A DNA stretch of 64,000 nucleotides, taken from NCBI GenBank assembly GCA_038326725.1, contig JBBQKI010000008.1:12158-76157 (forward strand), read 5' to 3'. Below the pieces are notes generated by a model, which saw nothing but the letters and a program-made list of their open reading frames with translations, was not told the DNA's origin and ran no database searches. This document shows positions 41,512 through 49,727 of the stretch, piece by piece; position 1 is the stretch's first letter, and each line of letters starts with the position of its first letter. This DNA comes from JBBQKI01 sp038326725. Its GTDB lineage: Bacteria; Bacteroidota; Bacteroidia; Flavobacteriales; Flavobacteriaceae. The translations under genes were made by a program, and so were the position numbers.

Positions 41512-44340
41512 TTACCTTAAAACGAATTCTTTTTTCAAAGTTTCTGCGTTTATTTTGATACTAATTTGATATTCTCCCTTCGGCAAATAATACATTCCGT
41601 CCTCAGCTTTTTTGATTTTTCCTTTTTCAAAAAAACCACTTCCTTTTTCCGAAACCGTCGCGCCATACTCGAAAATATTGATGCCTTTTACGGCTTCGGT
41701 TTCAAGTTGCTGAAGTGTTTTGCCTTCGGTTGTTTCAATGGTGATAACCGCTTTACCATTTTGCGGGCTGTAAAATTGGATTTTCACCGTGGGCTTGTGC
41801 ACCTCGCCCCATTGGCTGAAACGGGTTCCCCAGCGGGGTGAAAAATCTAAGGTATCCATTTCGGCAATGAGGATTTCGCCCATTTTTTCCATGTCCATTT
41901 GCTGTAATAACGATATATCCGCCACATAAATGGACCGCCCATGGGTACCCAAAACCAAATCCTTAGCTTGGGGCTGAACAACCAAATCATGCACTGCAAC
42001 ATTGGGCAAACCATTTGAAAAAGCTTCCCAACTTTCGCCCCGGTTTATGGAAACGTAAGCCCCGTTATCGGTTCCCAAATACAAAATATTTTCGTTTGTT
42101 GAATCTTCTTTTATAACGTTCACAGGCGAGGTCGGCAGGTTGCTGCTAATATTTTTCCACGTAGCGCCAAAATCCTCGCTTACGTAAACATAGGGTTTAA
42201 AATCGTCCCAACGGTAACCGTTCAAGCTTGCAAAAACCCTTTCCTTTTTATGTTTTGAGGCAATAACCCGACTTACCCATAAATTTTTCGGGAAAGTGCC
42301 AGAGATATTATCCCAACTACTCCCCCCATTTTTGGAAACATGTAACAAACCATCATCGCTCCCGGCATAAAACAGCCCAAACTGGAACGGCGATTCGCTG
42401 ATTGCGGTCAAGGTGCCATAGGCCACGTTACCGGGTTTCCCACCTTGGGTCAAATCTTCGGAAATGGCTTGCCAATCTTTTCCTTGGTTCATGCTCCGCA
42501 TTAATTTGTTTCCCCCTAAATAAAGGATATCCTGATTATGTGGGCTTAACAATATTGGGGTTTGCCAGTTGAAACGGTACGGGTTATCCCCCAGTTCGTG
42601 TTTTGGTTGGATGTAAGTTTGTTCGTCGGTTTTCCGGTTGATGCGGAAATAGTTCCCAAACTGGAAGCCGGTATAAACAATATTGCTGTCGCGCTTGTCA
42701 ATTTCTACCTGCATCCCATCTCCGCCCATCAGGAATTCGTACGGATATTTCCCTCTGGAATGCCATTCATTATTGGCCTCGTAGGTGTGCGGCCCAACCA
42801 AAACACCGTTGTCCTGCATGCCGCCGTACACGTTATAGGGCGTTTCATGATCAACGTTCACGGTGTAAAACTGGCCCACCGCGGGCGTATTGTTTTTTAT
42901 CCACGTGGTGCCATCATCATAGGAAATGTTCACGCCGCCATCGTTACCATTGATTAAATGGCTGGGGCTTTTGGGGTTTATCCACAGGGCGTGGTGGTCC
43001 ACATGCACGTTTTCGGCATCGATGGATTCAAAGGTTTTTCCCCCGTCTCCCGATTTTAAAATGGGCACGCCGTAAATATATATCTTGTCCTTGTTTTGGG
43101 GCGAAACGTGGATTTTCCCAAAGTAATATCCGTAGGAATAATACAAATCGTCCAAAAACCCGGCATGGGTTTTCTGCCAGGTTTTCCCGCCATCTGTGCT
43201 TTTATAAACTTCAGCGCCAATAACGGGAGTGTCGAAAAGTAGGGAGTTTGCATCTTCGAGGTATTTTGCCAAATCAACGGGTTTCACCGTGCCCACCCGC
43301 ACCATTTGCTTAACGTTCTCTGCCCTGTATTTTTCTTGAAAACCATTCATTCGCAAAAACTGATTCAGTTTATTGTTTTCCAAAGCCAGGAATTCCGAGG
43401 CTTCCATGGTTTTAAAATCTTCCTTGTTCAAGATTTCCCCCTTTTCGGTTTCCTTTATTTCTTCCCTTCGGAACTGGTTGTCGTGAATAGCATACACTAT
43501 ATTTTCGTCAAAAACGGAAAGCCCGATCCGACCCACGCCATCGCCCGTTGGGAAACCGCTTTCGGGCGTGGAAACTTTTGCCCAAGTATTTCCCCCATCA
43601 GTACTTTTAAAGATGGCACTGCCCAAACCGTTACCGGTAAAATTCCATGCTTTGCGGTCCTTTTCCCAAGCGGCGGCGTACATGGTTTTGAAATTAACTG
43701 GGTTGCGGGAAATTTCGATGATCCCCGTTTCGTTGTTTATGAACAAGGTTTTGTTCCAGGTTTTACCGCCGTCCATGGTTTTAAAAACCCCCCTTTCGGC
43801 ATTGGAGGAATACAAATGGCCCACCGCGCCCACCACCACCTCATCGGGGTTTTCGGGATTTATAAGAATGCTGCTGATATGGTGGGAATCTTTTAAACCC
43901 ATGTGCTGCCATGTTTTCTCGTTGTCGGTGGATTTCAAGATTCCGATGCCTGCATACGAAGAGCGGGAAGCATTCACCTCGCCTGTGCCCACCCAAATGG
44001 TGCCCGTTTTCCAATCCACCGAAACGCTGCCAACGTTTTGGGTGGCGCTACTGTCCAAAACAGGGGTAAATGAAGTGCCGTTATTGTTGGTATGCCAAAC
44101 GCCGCCGCTGGCGTAGCCCACGTAAAACTCGATGGGGTTGTTTGGGTTCACCGCCAAATCTACCACCCGGCCGCTCATTACGGTGGGCCCAATGTTTTTA
44201 AAAGGGAGGTTTTTTACGAGGGAATTTTGAACAAGGTTTTCTTTTTGGGCCAAGCCATTTTCCACCATTTCGGGGGAAGTTGTTGTTTGGGCTGAAAGCT
44301 GGAGGGTAACTAAAAAGAGGGAAAGGAAAAAGATTCTCAT
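41512..44340 (-). CDS. Secreted sortilin/BNR-repeat beta-propeller protein
   Basis: 942 residues from the ATG at 44338-44340, which gives a proper signal (MRIFFLSLFLVTLQLSAQ); the frame opens 17 codons earlier. Repeated Asp-box/BNR modules (S-x-D-x-G-x-T-W) are seen many times, e.g. KSTDNEKTWQHM, KTMDGGKTWNK, KSTDGGNTWAK, VSEDFGATWKN. They build two propellers, as in the Vps10/sortilin and xyloglucanase-like family. The Asp-box glycosidase catalytic residues cannot be located, so enzyme activity is uncertain. No sorting domain at the C-terminus, so it is probably periplasmic or outer-membrane bound. Confidence 0.85.
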   Translation of the reverse strand: MRIFFLSLFLVTLQLSAQTTTSPEMVENGLAQKENLVQNSLVKNLPFKNIGPTVMSGRVVDLAVNPNNPIEFYVGYASGGVWHTNNNGTSFTPVLDSSATQNVGSVSVDWKTGTIWVGTGEVNASRSSYAGIGILKSTDNEKTWQHMGLKDSHHISSILINPENPDEVVVGAVGHLYSSNAERGVFKTMDGGKTWNKTLFINNETGIIEISRNPVNFKTMYAAAWEKDRKAWNFTGNGLGSAIFKSTDGGNTWAKVSTPESGFPTGDGVGRIGLSVFDENIVYAIHDNQFRREEIKETEKGEILNKEDFKTMEASEFLALENNKLNQFLRMNGFQEKYRAENVKQMVRVGTVKPVDLAKYLEDANSLLFDTPVIGAEVYKSTDGGKTWQKTHAGFLDDLYYSYGYYFGKIHVSPQNKDKIYIYGVPILKSGDGGKTFESIDAENVHVDHHALWINPKSPSHLINGNDGGVNISYDDGTTWIKNNTPAVGQFYTVNVDHETPYNVYGGMQDNGVLVGPHTYEANNEWHSRGKYPYEFLMGGDGMQVEIDKRDSNIVYTGFQFGNYFRINRKTDEQTYIQPKHELGDNPYRFNWQTPILLSPHNQDILYLGGNKLMRSMNQGKDWQAISEDLTQGGKPGNVAYGTLTAISESPFQFGLFYAGSDDGLLHVSKNGGSSWDNISGTFPKNLWVSRVIASKHKKERVFASLNGYRWDDFKPYVYVSEDFGATWKNISSNLPTSPVNVIKEDSTNENILYLGTDNGAYVSINRGESWEAFSNGLPNVAVHDLVVQPQAKDLVLGTHGRSIYVADISLLQQMDMEKMGEILIAEMDTLDFSPRWGTRFSQWGEVHKPTVKIQFYSPQNGKAVITIETTEGKTLQQLETEAVKGINIFEYGATVSEKGSGFFEKGKIKKAEDGMYYLPKGEYQISIKINAETLKKEFVLR

Positions 44341-44476
44341 GGGTTGGGTTTTAAAAAAAATGAAGGTAATTAAATGGGATGGGTTTTGCAAGGGGGTTTG
44401 GGGTTGTGGGTTCTGGGTTCTGGGTTCTGGGTTTGGGGTTTTGGGTTCTGAGTCGGGGTTCAGTGATTAGTTGCAA

Positions 44477-44600
44477 GTTGCAAGAACGCATTGCGCAGTT
44501 GCAAGAGGGTATTACTCAGTTGCAAGAACGCTTTGCGCAGTTGCAAGAGGGTATTACAGTTGCAAGAACGCATTGTGCAATTGCAAGAAGGCTCTTTGCA
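44477..44600. repeat. Six 21-nt tandem units in A-B-A-B-A-B order
   Basis: Units alternate between an A type (GTTGCAAGAACGCATTGCGC followed by A; 44477-44497, 44519-44539, 44559-44579) and a B type (GTTGCAAGAGGGTATTACTC followed by A; 44498-44518). The second B copy (44540-44558) has lost 2 nt, and the third B (44580-44600) is diverged. As 21 nt is seven codons, the plus strand encodes the heptads LQERIAQ LQEGITQ. However, the deletion shifts the frame, and there is no gene signal around it. Confidence 0.9.
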
Positions 44601-44654
44601 ATTTTATATAGTTGATTTTACTGGGCTTAGGGTATACCCAAACAAAAAACCCGA

Positions 44655-44785
44655 AACTTACGTTGCCGGTTTTAAGTGGTAGTTGTGTATATTTGGGAAC
44701 TATGTGCAATAAAAATGTTGAAATTTGGGTATAGCCAAACATATTGACGGGATAGACCCAATAAAGTTGGGAGTATAAACAAGTT
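44655..44785 (+). repeat. attC-like element upstream of the YwqK-type lipoprotein gene
   Basis: 131 nt bounded by AACTT (44655-44659) and AAGTT (44781-44785), with an inner hairpin CCCAA/TTGGG (44757-44771). The last 38 nt (44748-44785) match 34/38 with 214-177 on the minus strand. Overall arm pairing is weaker than in the elements at 177 and 45460. Directly after GTT comes ACCTTGC, whose complement GCAAGGT begins the next element, as expected for the ends of one cassette. Confidence 0.5.
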
Positions 44786-44798
44786 ACCTTGCATTAAA

Positions 44799-45467
44799 AT
44801 GAAAAACTGCACAATCATAACATTGATTTTTTTTTTAACATTTGGTTGTACCAATAATACTCGAAATATAGACTATTGGCCAAATGGTAAAAAGAAAACT
44901 GAAATTATCGTTGAAAAAGGTACTGCTGAAAAGCCCCAGGAATACATATTAATATCTTATTATAATAACGGTGAAATCTTTAAGACAGGCAAAGTAGTCA
45001 ATGGTAAAGAACAAGGCAATTGGCTATACTATTTTGCAGATGGAAATCTGAAGAGTGAAAATGAATACAGCAATGGTTCTTTAAATGGTCAATTCAAAAC
45101 TTACTATCGAAATGGAATAATTAAACAAGAAGGAAGTTATGTTTCAGGTCAACTTGCAGATGCTCGACACTTTGATAAAGTTGGAAAAGAGAGAAAGAAT
45201 ACTTCAAATCAAATACAGCCAAGTCTTGAAATAGAGCCTTGGACATTAAATCAGGTGGATTTAATGATTACGGAGTGTATAGCTACCCAAGAAGTTAATT
45301 ATTCTAATCCAGCTAATTTCTGTGATTGTATGATAAAATCTATTGCCGTTCAATACTCTTTAGAAAAATATTCTAATCTAAGCCAAGCTGAAACTAATTT
45401 GGCCTATGAAAATATGATTAGAGACGAATATTGTACAGTTTTGAGGAAAGAAAAAAACGCAAGGTAA
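44799..45467 (+). CDS. Lipoprotein with MORN-type (YwqK-like) repeats
   Basis: 222 residues, lipobox TFGC (Cys17). Repeats with the YYxNGxxKxxG pattern (IDYWPNGKKKTE, YYNNGEIFKTGKVV, YFADGNLKSENEY, TYYRNGIIKQEGSY) make it a MORN_2/YwqK-like protein; relatives are sometimes labelled antitoxins without proof. A C-terminal all-alpha segment with Cys residues (TECIA, NFCDCMIKS, DEYCTV) is unlike the usual family and remains unexplained. The gene is distinctly more A/T-rich than its neighbours. Its stop codon (45465-45467) lies within the start of the attC-like hairpin. Cassette-borne gene candidate. Confidence 0.85.
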   Translation: MKNCTIITLIFFLTFGCTNNTRNIDYWPNGKKKTEIIVEKGTAEKPQEYILISYYNNGEIFKTGKVVNGKEQGNWLYYFADGNLKSENEYSNGSLNGQFKTYYRNGIIKQEGSYVSGQLADARHFDKVGKERKNTSNQIQPSLEIEPWTLNQVDLMITECIATQEVNYSNPANFCDCMIKSIAVQYSLEKYSNLSQAETNLAYENMIRDEYCTVLRKEKNAR

Positions 45468-45597
45468 CAGCACCTACAAGAAATTGGCGGTTCAGTGGTT
45501 AAATGAAGCTTTGTGTCCTCCTAAGGCGGATTTTGTGGTGGTAGACAGTTTAGTGCTTCGAAATCGCCAACTTCTTATAGCTGCGAACCGTTACAAG
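45460..45597 (+). repeat. attC-like long imperfect hairpin at the end of the lipoprotein gene
   Basis: Outer ends GGTAAC (45463-45468) and GTTAC (45590-45594) are complementary. The main stem pairs ACAAGAAATTGGCGGTT (45476-45492) with AATCGCCAACTTCTTAT (45562-45578), 13-14 of 17. The loop of about 70 nt contains a smaller TCC...GGA fold. The gene's TAA is embedded in the left end, as in integron gene cassettes. The sequence GCAAGGTAAC at its left end is the exact reverse complement of GTTACCTTGC just before the gene (44783-44792). The core does not fit canonical GTTRRRY. Confidence 0.6.
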
Positions 45598-45814
45598 CAA
45601 GCGTCATAAATACCTTTCAACAGAAGCTAGCCTCGAAAAAAAGGAGCAACCTTTTCACGATTCACATTTTACCTCAATAAACATACTTTTACCCCTTTCC
45701 CCCTTCCAATAACTTTGAAATAATTAATTTTGCGCTTCGGCTCCACTCAGCAAACGTTAAATAGTCAATTTTTCCGTTGGATATTAGAATAAATAAAAAT
45801 CAAAACACCACAAA
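45468..45814. other. Region between cassette gene and pepP
   Basis: 347 nt. The first 130 are the attC-like hairpin. The rest is A/T-rich with no ORF. A TAATTTTG at 45725-45732 could be the -7 element for pepP, but no -33 box fits. Confidence 0.55.
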
Positions 45815-47107
45815 ATGAAATATCATCAAATAGTCCGAAAGCTTTTTATAAAAAACCGGAAAAACTTTATGGCGCAAATGCAGCCCAAAAGTTTGGCGGT
45901 CTTCAACTCCAACGATATTTTCCCCATTGGCGCGGACAGTACCATGCCGTTTCAACAGGCGCGCGATATTTTTTACTTGAGCGGGGTGGACCAGGAAGAA
46001 AGCATCTTGTTGCTTTTTCCGGAGGCGGTGGACAAAAACCATAGGGAAATTTTGTTCTTGAAGGAAACCAATGAGCACATCGCCATTTGGGAAGGCGAAA
46101 AACTGACCAAGGAAAGGGCTTTAGAAACCAGTGGCATCAAGACCGTGCATTGGCTAAAAGATTTCGACAAGGTTTTCTTTGAACTGATGACGCAGGCCGA
46201 AACGATTTATTTCAACACCAACGAGCATTACCGCCAAACCGTGGAAACCGAGACCCGCGAGGATCGTTTCATAAAAAAGACGAAGGAGAAATTCCCCGCG
46301 CACCGTTGGGCAAAAAGCAACCCGATACTGCAACGCCTCCGCAGCGTAAAGGATGCTATTGAGATAGACTTGTTGCAAACCGCCTGCAACATTACCGAAA
46401 AAGGCTTTCGGCGGGCCTTAAAGTTTGTGAAGCCCGGTGTTACCGAATACAATATAGAAGCGGAATTCATGCACGAATTTTTGAACAACCGCTCCAAGGG
46501 TTTTGCTTACACGCCAATTATTGCCAGCGGCAACAGTGCCAACGTGCTGCATTACATCGAGAACAACCAAAAATGCAAGGCGGGCAATCTGATCTTGCTG
46601 GACGTGGGGGCGGAATACGCAAATTATTCCAGCGACATGACGCGGACCATCCCGGTTTCGGGGAAATTTAGCAAAAGGCAAAAAGAGGTTTATAAAGCTG
46701 TAAACACCGTAAAAAACGAGGCCACCAAAATGTTGGTTCCGGGTGCGTTATGGAAAGAATATCACGCCGAAGTTGGAAAACTAATGACTTCGGAATTATT
46801 GGGTTTAAAACTCATCGATAAAGCCGATGTAAAAAATGAAAACCCCGAATGGCCAGCTTATAAAAAATATTTCATGCACGGCACGTCCCACCATTTGGGC
46901 TTGGACACCCACGATTATGGCATCCTTTGGGAGCCGATGAAAGCAAACATGGTCTTTACCGTGGAGCCCGGGATCTATATTCCGGAGGAAGGTTTTGGCA
47001 TCCGTTTGGAGGATGACGTGGTGATCCAAAAAAAGGGCGAACCTTTCAATTTAATGCGCAATATCCCGATTGAAGCCGACGAAATTGAGGAGTTGATGAA
47101 CAATTAA
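45815..47107 (+). CDS. pepP: Xaa-Pro aminopeptidase (aminopeptidase P)
   Basis: 430 residues, a dinuclear Mn enzyme of the pita-bread fold that removes an N-terminal residue next to proline. The N-terminal creatinase-like domain (about 1-170) includes FYLSGVDQEESILLLFP. Metal ligands are seen in LLDVGAEY, SSDMTRTIP, HGTSHHLGLDTHD, FTVEPGIY and GIRLEDDVVI, the complete D-D-H-E-E set. No signal peptide, so cytoplasmic. Length normal. Confidence 0.95.
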   Translation: MKYHQIVRKLFIKNRKNFMAQMQPKSLAVFNSNDIFPIGADSTMPFQQARDIFYLSGVDQEESILLLFPEAVDKNHREILFLKETNEHIAIWEGEKLTKERALETSGIKTVHWLKDFDKVFFELMTQAETIYFNTNEHYRQTVETETREDRFIKKTKEKFPAHRWAKSNPILQRLRSVKDAIEIDLLQTACNITEKGFRRALKFVKPGVTEYNIEAEFMHEFLNNRSKGFAYTPIIASGNSANVLHYIENNQKCKAGNLILLDVGAEYANYSSDMTRTIPVSGKFSKRQKEVYKAVNTVKNEATKMLVPGALWKEYHAEVGKLMTSELLGLKLIDKADVKNENPEWPAYKKYFMHGTSHHLGLDTHDYGILWEPMKANMVFTVEPGIYIPEEGFGIRLEDDVVIQKKGEPFNLMRNIPIEADEIEELMNN

Positions 47108-47202
47108 GAAGTAAGTAGTAAGTAGCAAGAGCCAAGAATCACGAACCACCACTTTTAGACCTAACGGCTTTCCTTTGTCCTCCCTAGCTTTAGCGAAAGA
47201 GG

Positions 47203-47222
47203 AAAACCTTGTAGGTTTTTTT
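47203..47222 (+). terminator. Hairpin terminator of pepP
   Basis: AAAACCT (47203-47209), loop TGT, AGGTTTT (47213-47219), then a T-run to 47222. It lies only 6 nt upstream of the next ATG (47228), so the following hydrolase would need its own promoter or read-through. Confidence 0.7.
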
Positions 47223-47227
47223 AAATT

Positions 47228-47998
47228 ATGATAATTCAATTTAAACAAACTCCAATTTTCTATAAAATCTCCGGGAAAGGCCCGGCGGTGGTTTTGCTGC
47301 ACGGGTTTTTGGAAAGTTCTTTCATGTGGAAAAAACTAGTTTCGGAACTGTCAAAAACAAAAACCGTAATTATTATTGACCTTCCTGGCCACGGGAAAAG
47401 CGGCGTTATAGCTGAAACACATTCGATGGAACTGATGGCCGAAAGCGTGGATTTTGTTTTGGAACAGCTTTTTATTCCGAGTGCAACTTTAATCGGGCAT
47501 TCCATGGGCGGTTATGTGGCCTTGGCATTTGCCGAAAATTATCCCGAAAAGATTGAAAAACTGGTTTTGTTGAATTCGGTCCCCACCGAAGATTCGCCCG
47601 AACGCAAAGAAAATCGGGATCGTGCTTTAGAGGTTTTCAAAAAAAATCCAAAAGCTTTTATAAGCATGGCGATCTCGAATTTGTTCGCTGAAATTTCCCG
47701 GGAAAAATTTATTGATGAAATCGAGGCTTCGAAAAAAGACGCTTATGATTTCCCGACAGAAGGAATAACAGCTGCCATAAAGGGGATGAGGAAAAGGAAA
47801 GACAGGACTTCGGTTTTAAGGGAATTCAAAAAGGAAAAATTCATGATTTGTGCCCTCGAAGACCCGTTAATTCCTATTTCGGAAGCAGAAATTATAGCTA
47901 CTAAATGCGGAACTGGTTTTAAAATTGTGCCAAGCGGTCATGTAAGTATCATTGAAGAATTTGACGCGGTAAAAAATTATTTGCATTTAATCTTATAA
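47228..47998 (+). CDS. Alpha/beta hydrolase
   Basis: 256 residues. The oxyanion-hole segment is LLHGFLESSFMWKK, the nucleophile elbow is GHSMGG (Ser92 in LIGHSMGGYVALAF), the acid lies in CALEDPLIPI near 218, and the His is in PSGHVSIIEEF near 238. The full catalytic triad is present and the C-terminal His spacing is normal. Substrate not recognisable. Preceded by a terminator-like hairpin 6 nt before the ATG. Confidence 0.88.
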   Translation: MIIQFKQTPIFYKISGKGPAVVLLHGFLESSFMWKKLVSELSKTKTVIIIDLPGHGKSGVIAETHSMELMAESVDFVLEQLFIPSATLIGHSMGGYVALAFAENYPEKIEKLVLLNSVPTEDSPERKENRDRALEVFKKNPKAFISMAISNLFAEISREKFIDEIEASKKDAYDFPTEGITAAIKGMRKRKDRTSVLREFKKEKFMICALEDPLIPISEAEIIATKCGTGFKIVPSGHVSIIEEFDAVKNYLHLIL

Positions 47999-48016
47999 AT
48001 TTTGCCGATTATCGGA

Positions 48017-48044
48017 TTTTGTATTAATATTTTTATTATATTTG
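48017..48044 (+). promoter_or_regulatory. Possible promoter of the two small genes
   Basis: TTTTG (48017-48021) and TATATTTG (48037-48044) resemble -33 and -7 elements, but the spacing of 15 nt is shorter than ideal. The first small gene starts 18 nt later. Confidence 0.4.
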
Positions 48045-48062
48045 GTAAAATTTTAACACAAG

Positions 48063-48317
48063 ATGGATAAAACTCAGCCCCAAACTGCCACGCCCGTCCT
48101 AAGTATAATCTGTTCAGCTTTTGGCCATGATTATATTATTACCCGCAAAATAACCGATCACATAAATGAATATAAATGTGCTTGTTGCGGGAAGGAAGTA
48201 ACCAATAGTTTTTCCGGGAAATACGAATTGCTTACATACAAACAAAAGGAAGTAAATTCGTGCCTTTCCAATTTTTTTGACAAAAAAAAACATTATAAGC
48301 TTAAATCTGCTCGATGA
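48063..48317 (+). CDS. Small Cys-rich protein 1 (putative zinc-ribbon)
   Basis: 84 residues, no signal peptide. It has the pattern C-x4-GH ... EYKCACCGK, i.e. a Cys/His pair and a CxxC, then a Lys-rich tail. A C/H/C/C zinc site is a reasonable guess. Its stop overlaps the next start by 4 nt (ATGA). It is paralogous to the following gene, sharing the same order of motifs. I do not recognise the family. Confidence 0.7.
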   Translation: MDKTQPQTATPVLSIICSAFGHDYIITRKITDHINEYKCACCGKEVTNSFSGKYELLTYKQKEVNSCLSNFFDKKKHYKLKSAR

Positions 48318-48508
48318 AAATTGGATGTAAACTAAAGGGCCATAATTTGGAAAGTATCACCAAATCTAACTTGCTTATCAAAGAATATGCATGTTCGGCT
48401 TGTGGGAAAAAATTTACCACAGATGGTTACGGGAATTTGGTGAAGCTAAATTCCTATTGGGCCAAAAACAACCTATTTTTTGAAAAAAATTACAAAACGG
48501 CAATTTAA
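48314..48508 (+). CDS. Small Cys-rich protein 2 (paralogue of protein 1)
   Basis: 64 residues. IGCKLKGHNLES and EYACSACGKKFTTDGYGN repeat the C-x3-GH and CxxCGK layout of the preceding protein. The gene overlaps it by 4 nt, so the two are almost certainly co-translated. It ends 3 nt before the convergent thiL gene. Function unknown. Confidence 0.68.
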   Translation: MKIGCKLKGHNLESITKSNLLIKEYACSACGKKFTTDGYGNLVKLNSYWAKNNLFFEKNYKTAI

Positions 48509-48511
48509 AAA

Positions 48512-49564
48512 TCAACTCTCTTTCAAGGCATTCCAGCCTCGCGCTATCAAAGGAATTTTCGTATTTGCACGCGTGATTAAATGCATTCCTTCTTTAATAT
48601 TAGTAATATGCCCAATGACGGTAAGGCTCGGGTTGGCTTTTATTTTTGGGAAATCTTCCCCGGAAATGGTGAAAAGCAGTTCATAATCTTCTCCCCCGTT
48701 TAAAGCTATGGTTGTGCTGTCCATATTAAATTCCTCACAAGTGGAAATTACTTGCGGATCGAGCGGGATTTTATCTTCGTAAAGGTTGCAGCCCACATTT
48801 GAACTTTTGCAAAGATGAATTATTTCCGACGAAAGTCCATCGCTCACATCGATCATGGAAGTGGGTTTTACATTCAGATCCGTCAACAATTTCGGGATAT
48901 CTTTTCGGGCTTCTGGCTTCAATTGCCGTTCAATTAAATAGGAATAAGGTTCCAAATCTGGTTGGGAATTTGGGTTCACTTGAAATACCTGTTTTTCGCG
49001 TTCCAAAACTTGAAGGCCCAAATAGGCTGCACCCAAATCGCCAGATACCACCAAAAGATCGTTCTCTTTTGCACCATCACGATATACTATATTTTCTTCG
49101 GTTTGGTGGCCCATTGCGGTAATGCTGATAAGTAATCCTTTGGTTGAAGATGTGGTGTCGCCACCCACCAAATCTACCCCGTAAACTTTTGTCGCCGCCG
49201 CTATTCCCTCATATAATTCCTCCAAAGCTTCCACGGGAAAACGGTTGGAAACAGCAATGGAAACAGTAATCTGCTGCGGAATGGCATTCATTGCATAAAC
49301 ATCGGAAAGGTTCACCACCACGGCTTTGTACCCCAAATGTTTCAAGGGCATATAGCTGAGGTCGAAATGCACGCCCTCCAATAAAAGATCTGTCGTTAGG
49401 ATCATTTGCTTGCCGGTTTCGCAAGCAATAACTGCGGCATCATCGCCAATGCCCTTGATGGTGGTTTTTTGGGAAATTTTAAAATTTTTCGTCAAATGAT
49501 TTATAAGTCCGAATTCCCCCATTTCGGAAATACTTGTTTTTTCAGGGTTTTTGTCTTCAAGCAT
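48512..49564 (-). CDS. thiL: Thiamine-monophosphate kinase
   Basis: 350 residues. It phosphorylates thiamine monophosphate to the diphosphate. The PurM/ThiL fold is evident: GIGDDAAVI near the start, NLSDVYAMNAIPQQITVSIAV, LVGGDTTSSTKGLLISITAMG, LLVVSGDLGAAYLGLQVLE, and DVSDGLSSEIIHL (substrate/Mg site), ending in GWNAL. Longer than E. coli ThiL (325) by small N- and C-terminal additions. Standalone, convergent with the small Cys-rich pair. Confidence 0.95.
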   Translation of the reverse strand: MLEDKNPEKTSISEMGEFGLINHLTKNFKISQKTTIKGIGDDAAVIACETGKQMILTTDLLLEGVHFDLSYMPLKHLGYKAVVVNLSDVYAMNAIPQQITVSIAVSNRFPVEALEELYEGIAAATKVYGVDLVGGDTTSSTKGLLISITAMGHQTEENIVYRDGAKENDLLVVSGDLGAAYLGLQVLEREKQVFQVNPNSQPDLEPYSYLIERQLKPEARKDIPKLLTDLNVKPTSMIDVSDGLSSEIIHLCKSSNVGCNLYEDKIPLDPQVISTCEEFNMDSTTIALNGGEDYELLFTISGEDFPKIKANPSLTVIGHITNIKEGMHLITRANTKIPLIARGWNALKES

Positions 49565-49727
49565 GAGTCTGTTTTAGTGCGGTAAAATTAAACTTTATTT
49601 TTTCAAACTTTTTGAAAATGGAGCATTTTAAGGTTTTCCCAAAACTGTTTTTTCAGAAAAAAAACGTACTATTGCCATCGTGCTTTTTAAAAAAGCAACC
49701 TTTTTTTAAATTTTAATTTCTATAAAA

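Larger units (their letters stand above)
44341..44798. other. Gene-free repeat region
   Basis: 458 nt between the divergent genes at 44340 and 44799. In order it holds TGGGTTC heptamer repeats (about 44407-44430), six 21-nt tandem units (44477-44600), an A/T-rich stretch with the palindrome GGGTATACCC (44630-44639), and an attC-like element (44655-44785). Short plus-strand ORFs are by-products of the repeats. The promoter of the minus-strand propeller gene should also lie here, but I cannot point to it. Confidence 0.8.

Noticed and set aside
43306..44116. Overlapping plus-strand ORFs (196 and 182 residues) opposite the BNR-repeat gene
   Set aside because: They repeat the Asp-box periodicity in antisense and have low-complexity Phe/Pro content; shadows.
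44379..44615. 78-residue ORF containing LQERIAQ heptads as a coiled-coil gene
   Set aside because: Driven by tandem repeats and simple Gly/Trp repeat; a 2-nt deletion breaks the heptads; no start context.
44655..45597. Canonical integron array
   Set aside because: Core sites do not fit GTTRRRY/RYYYAAC and there is no integrase or attI in the window, so only attC-like is claimed.
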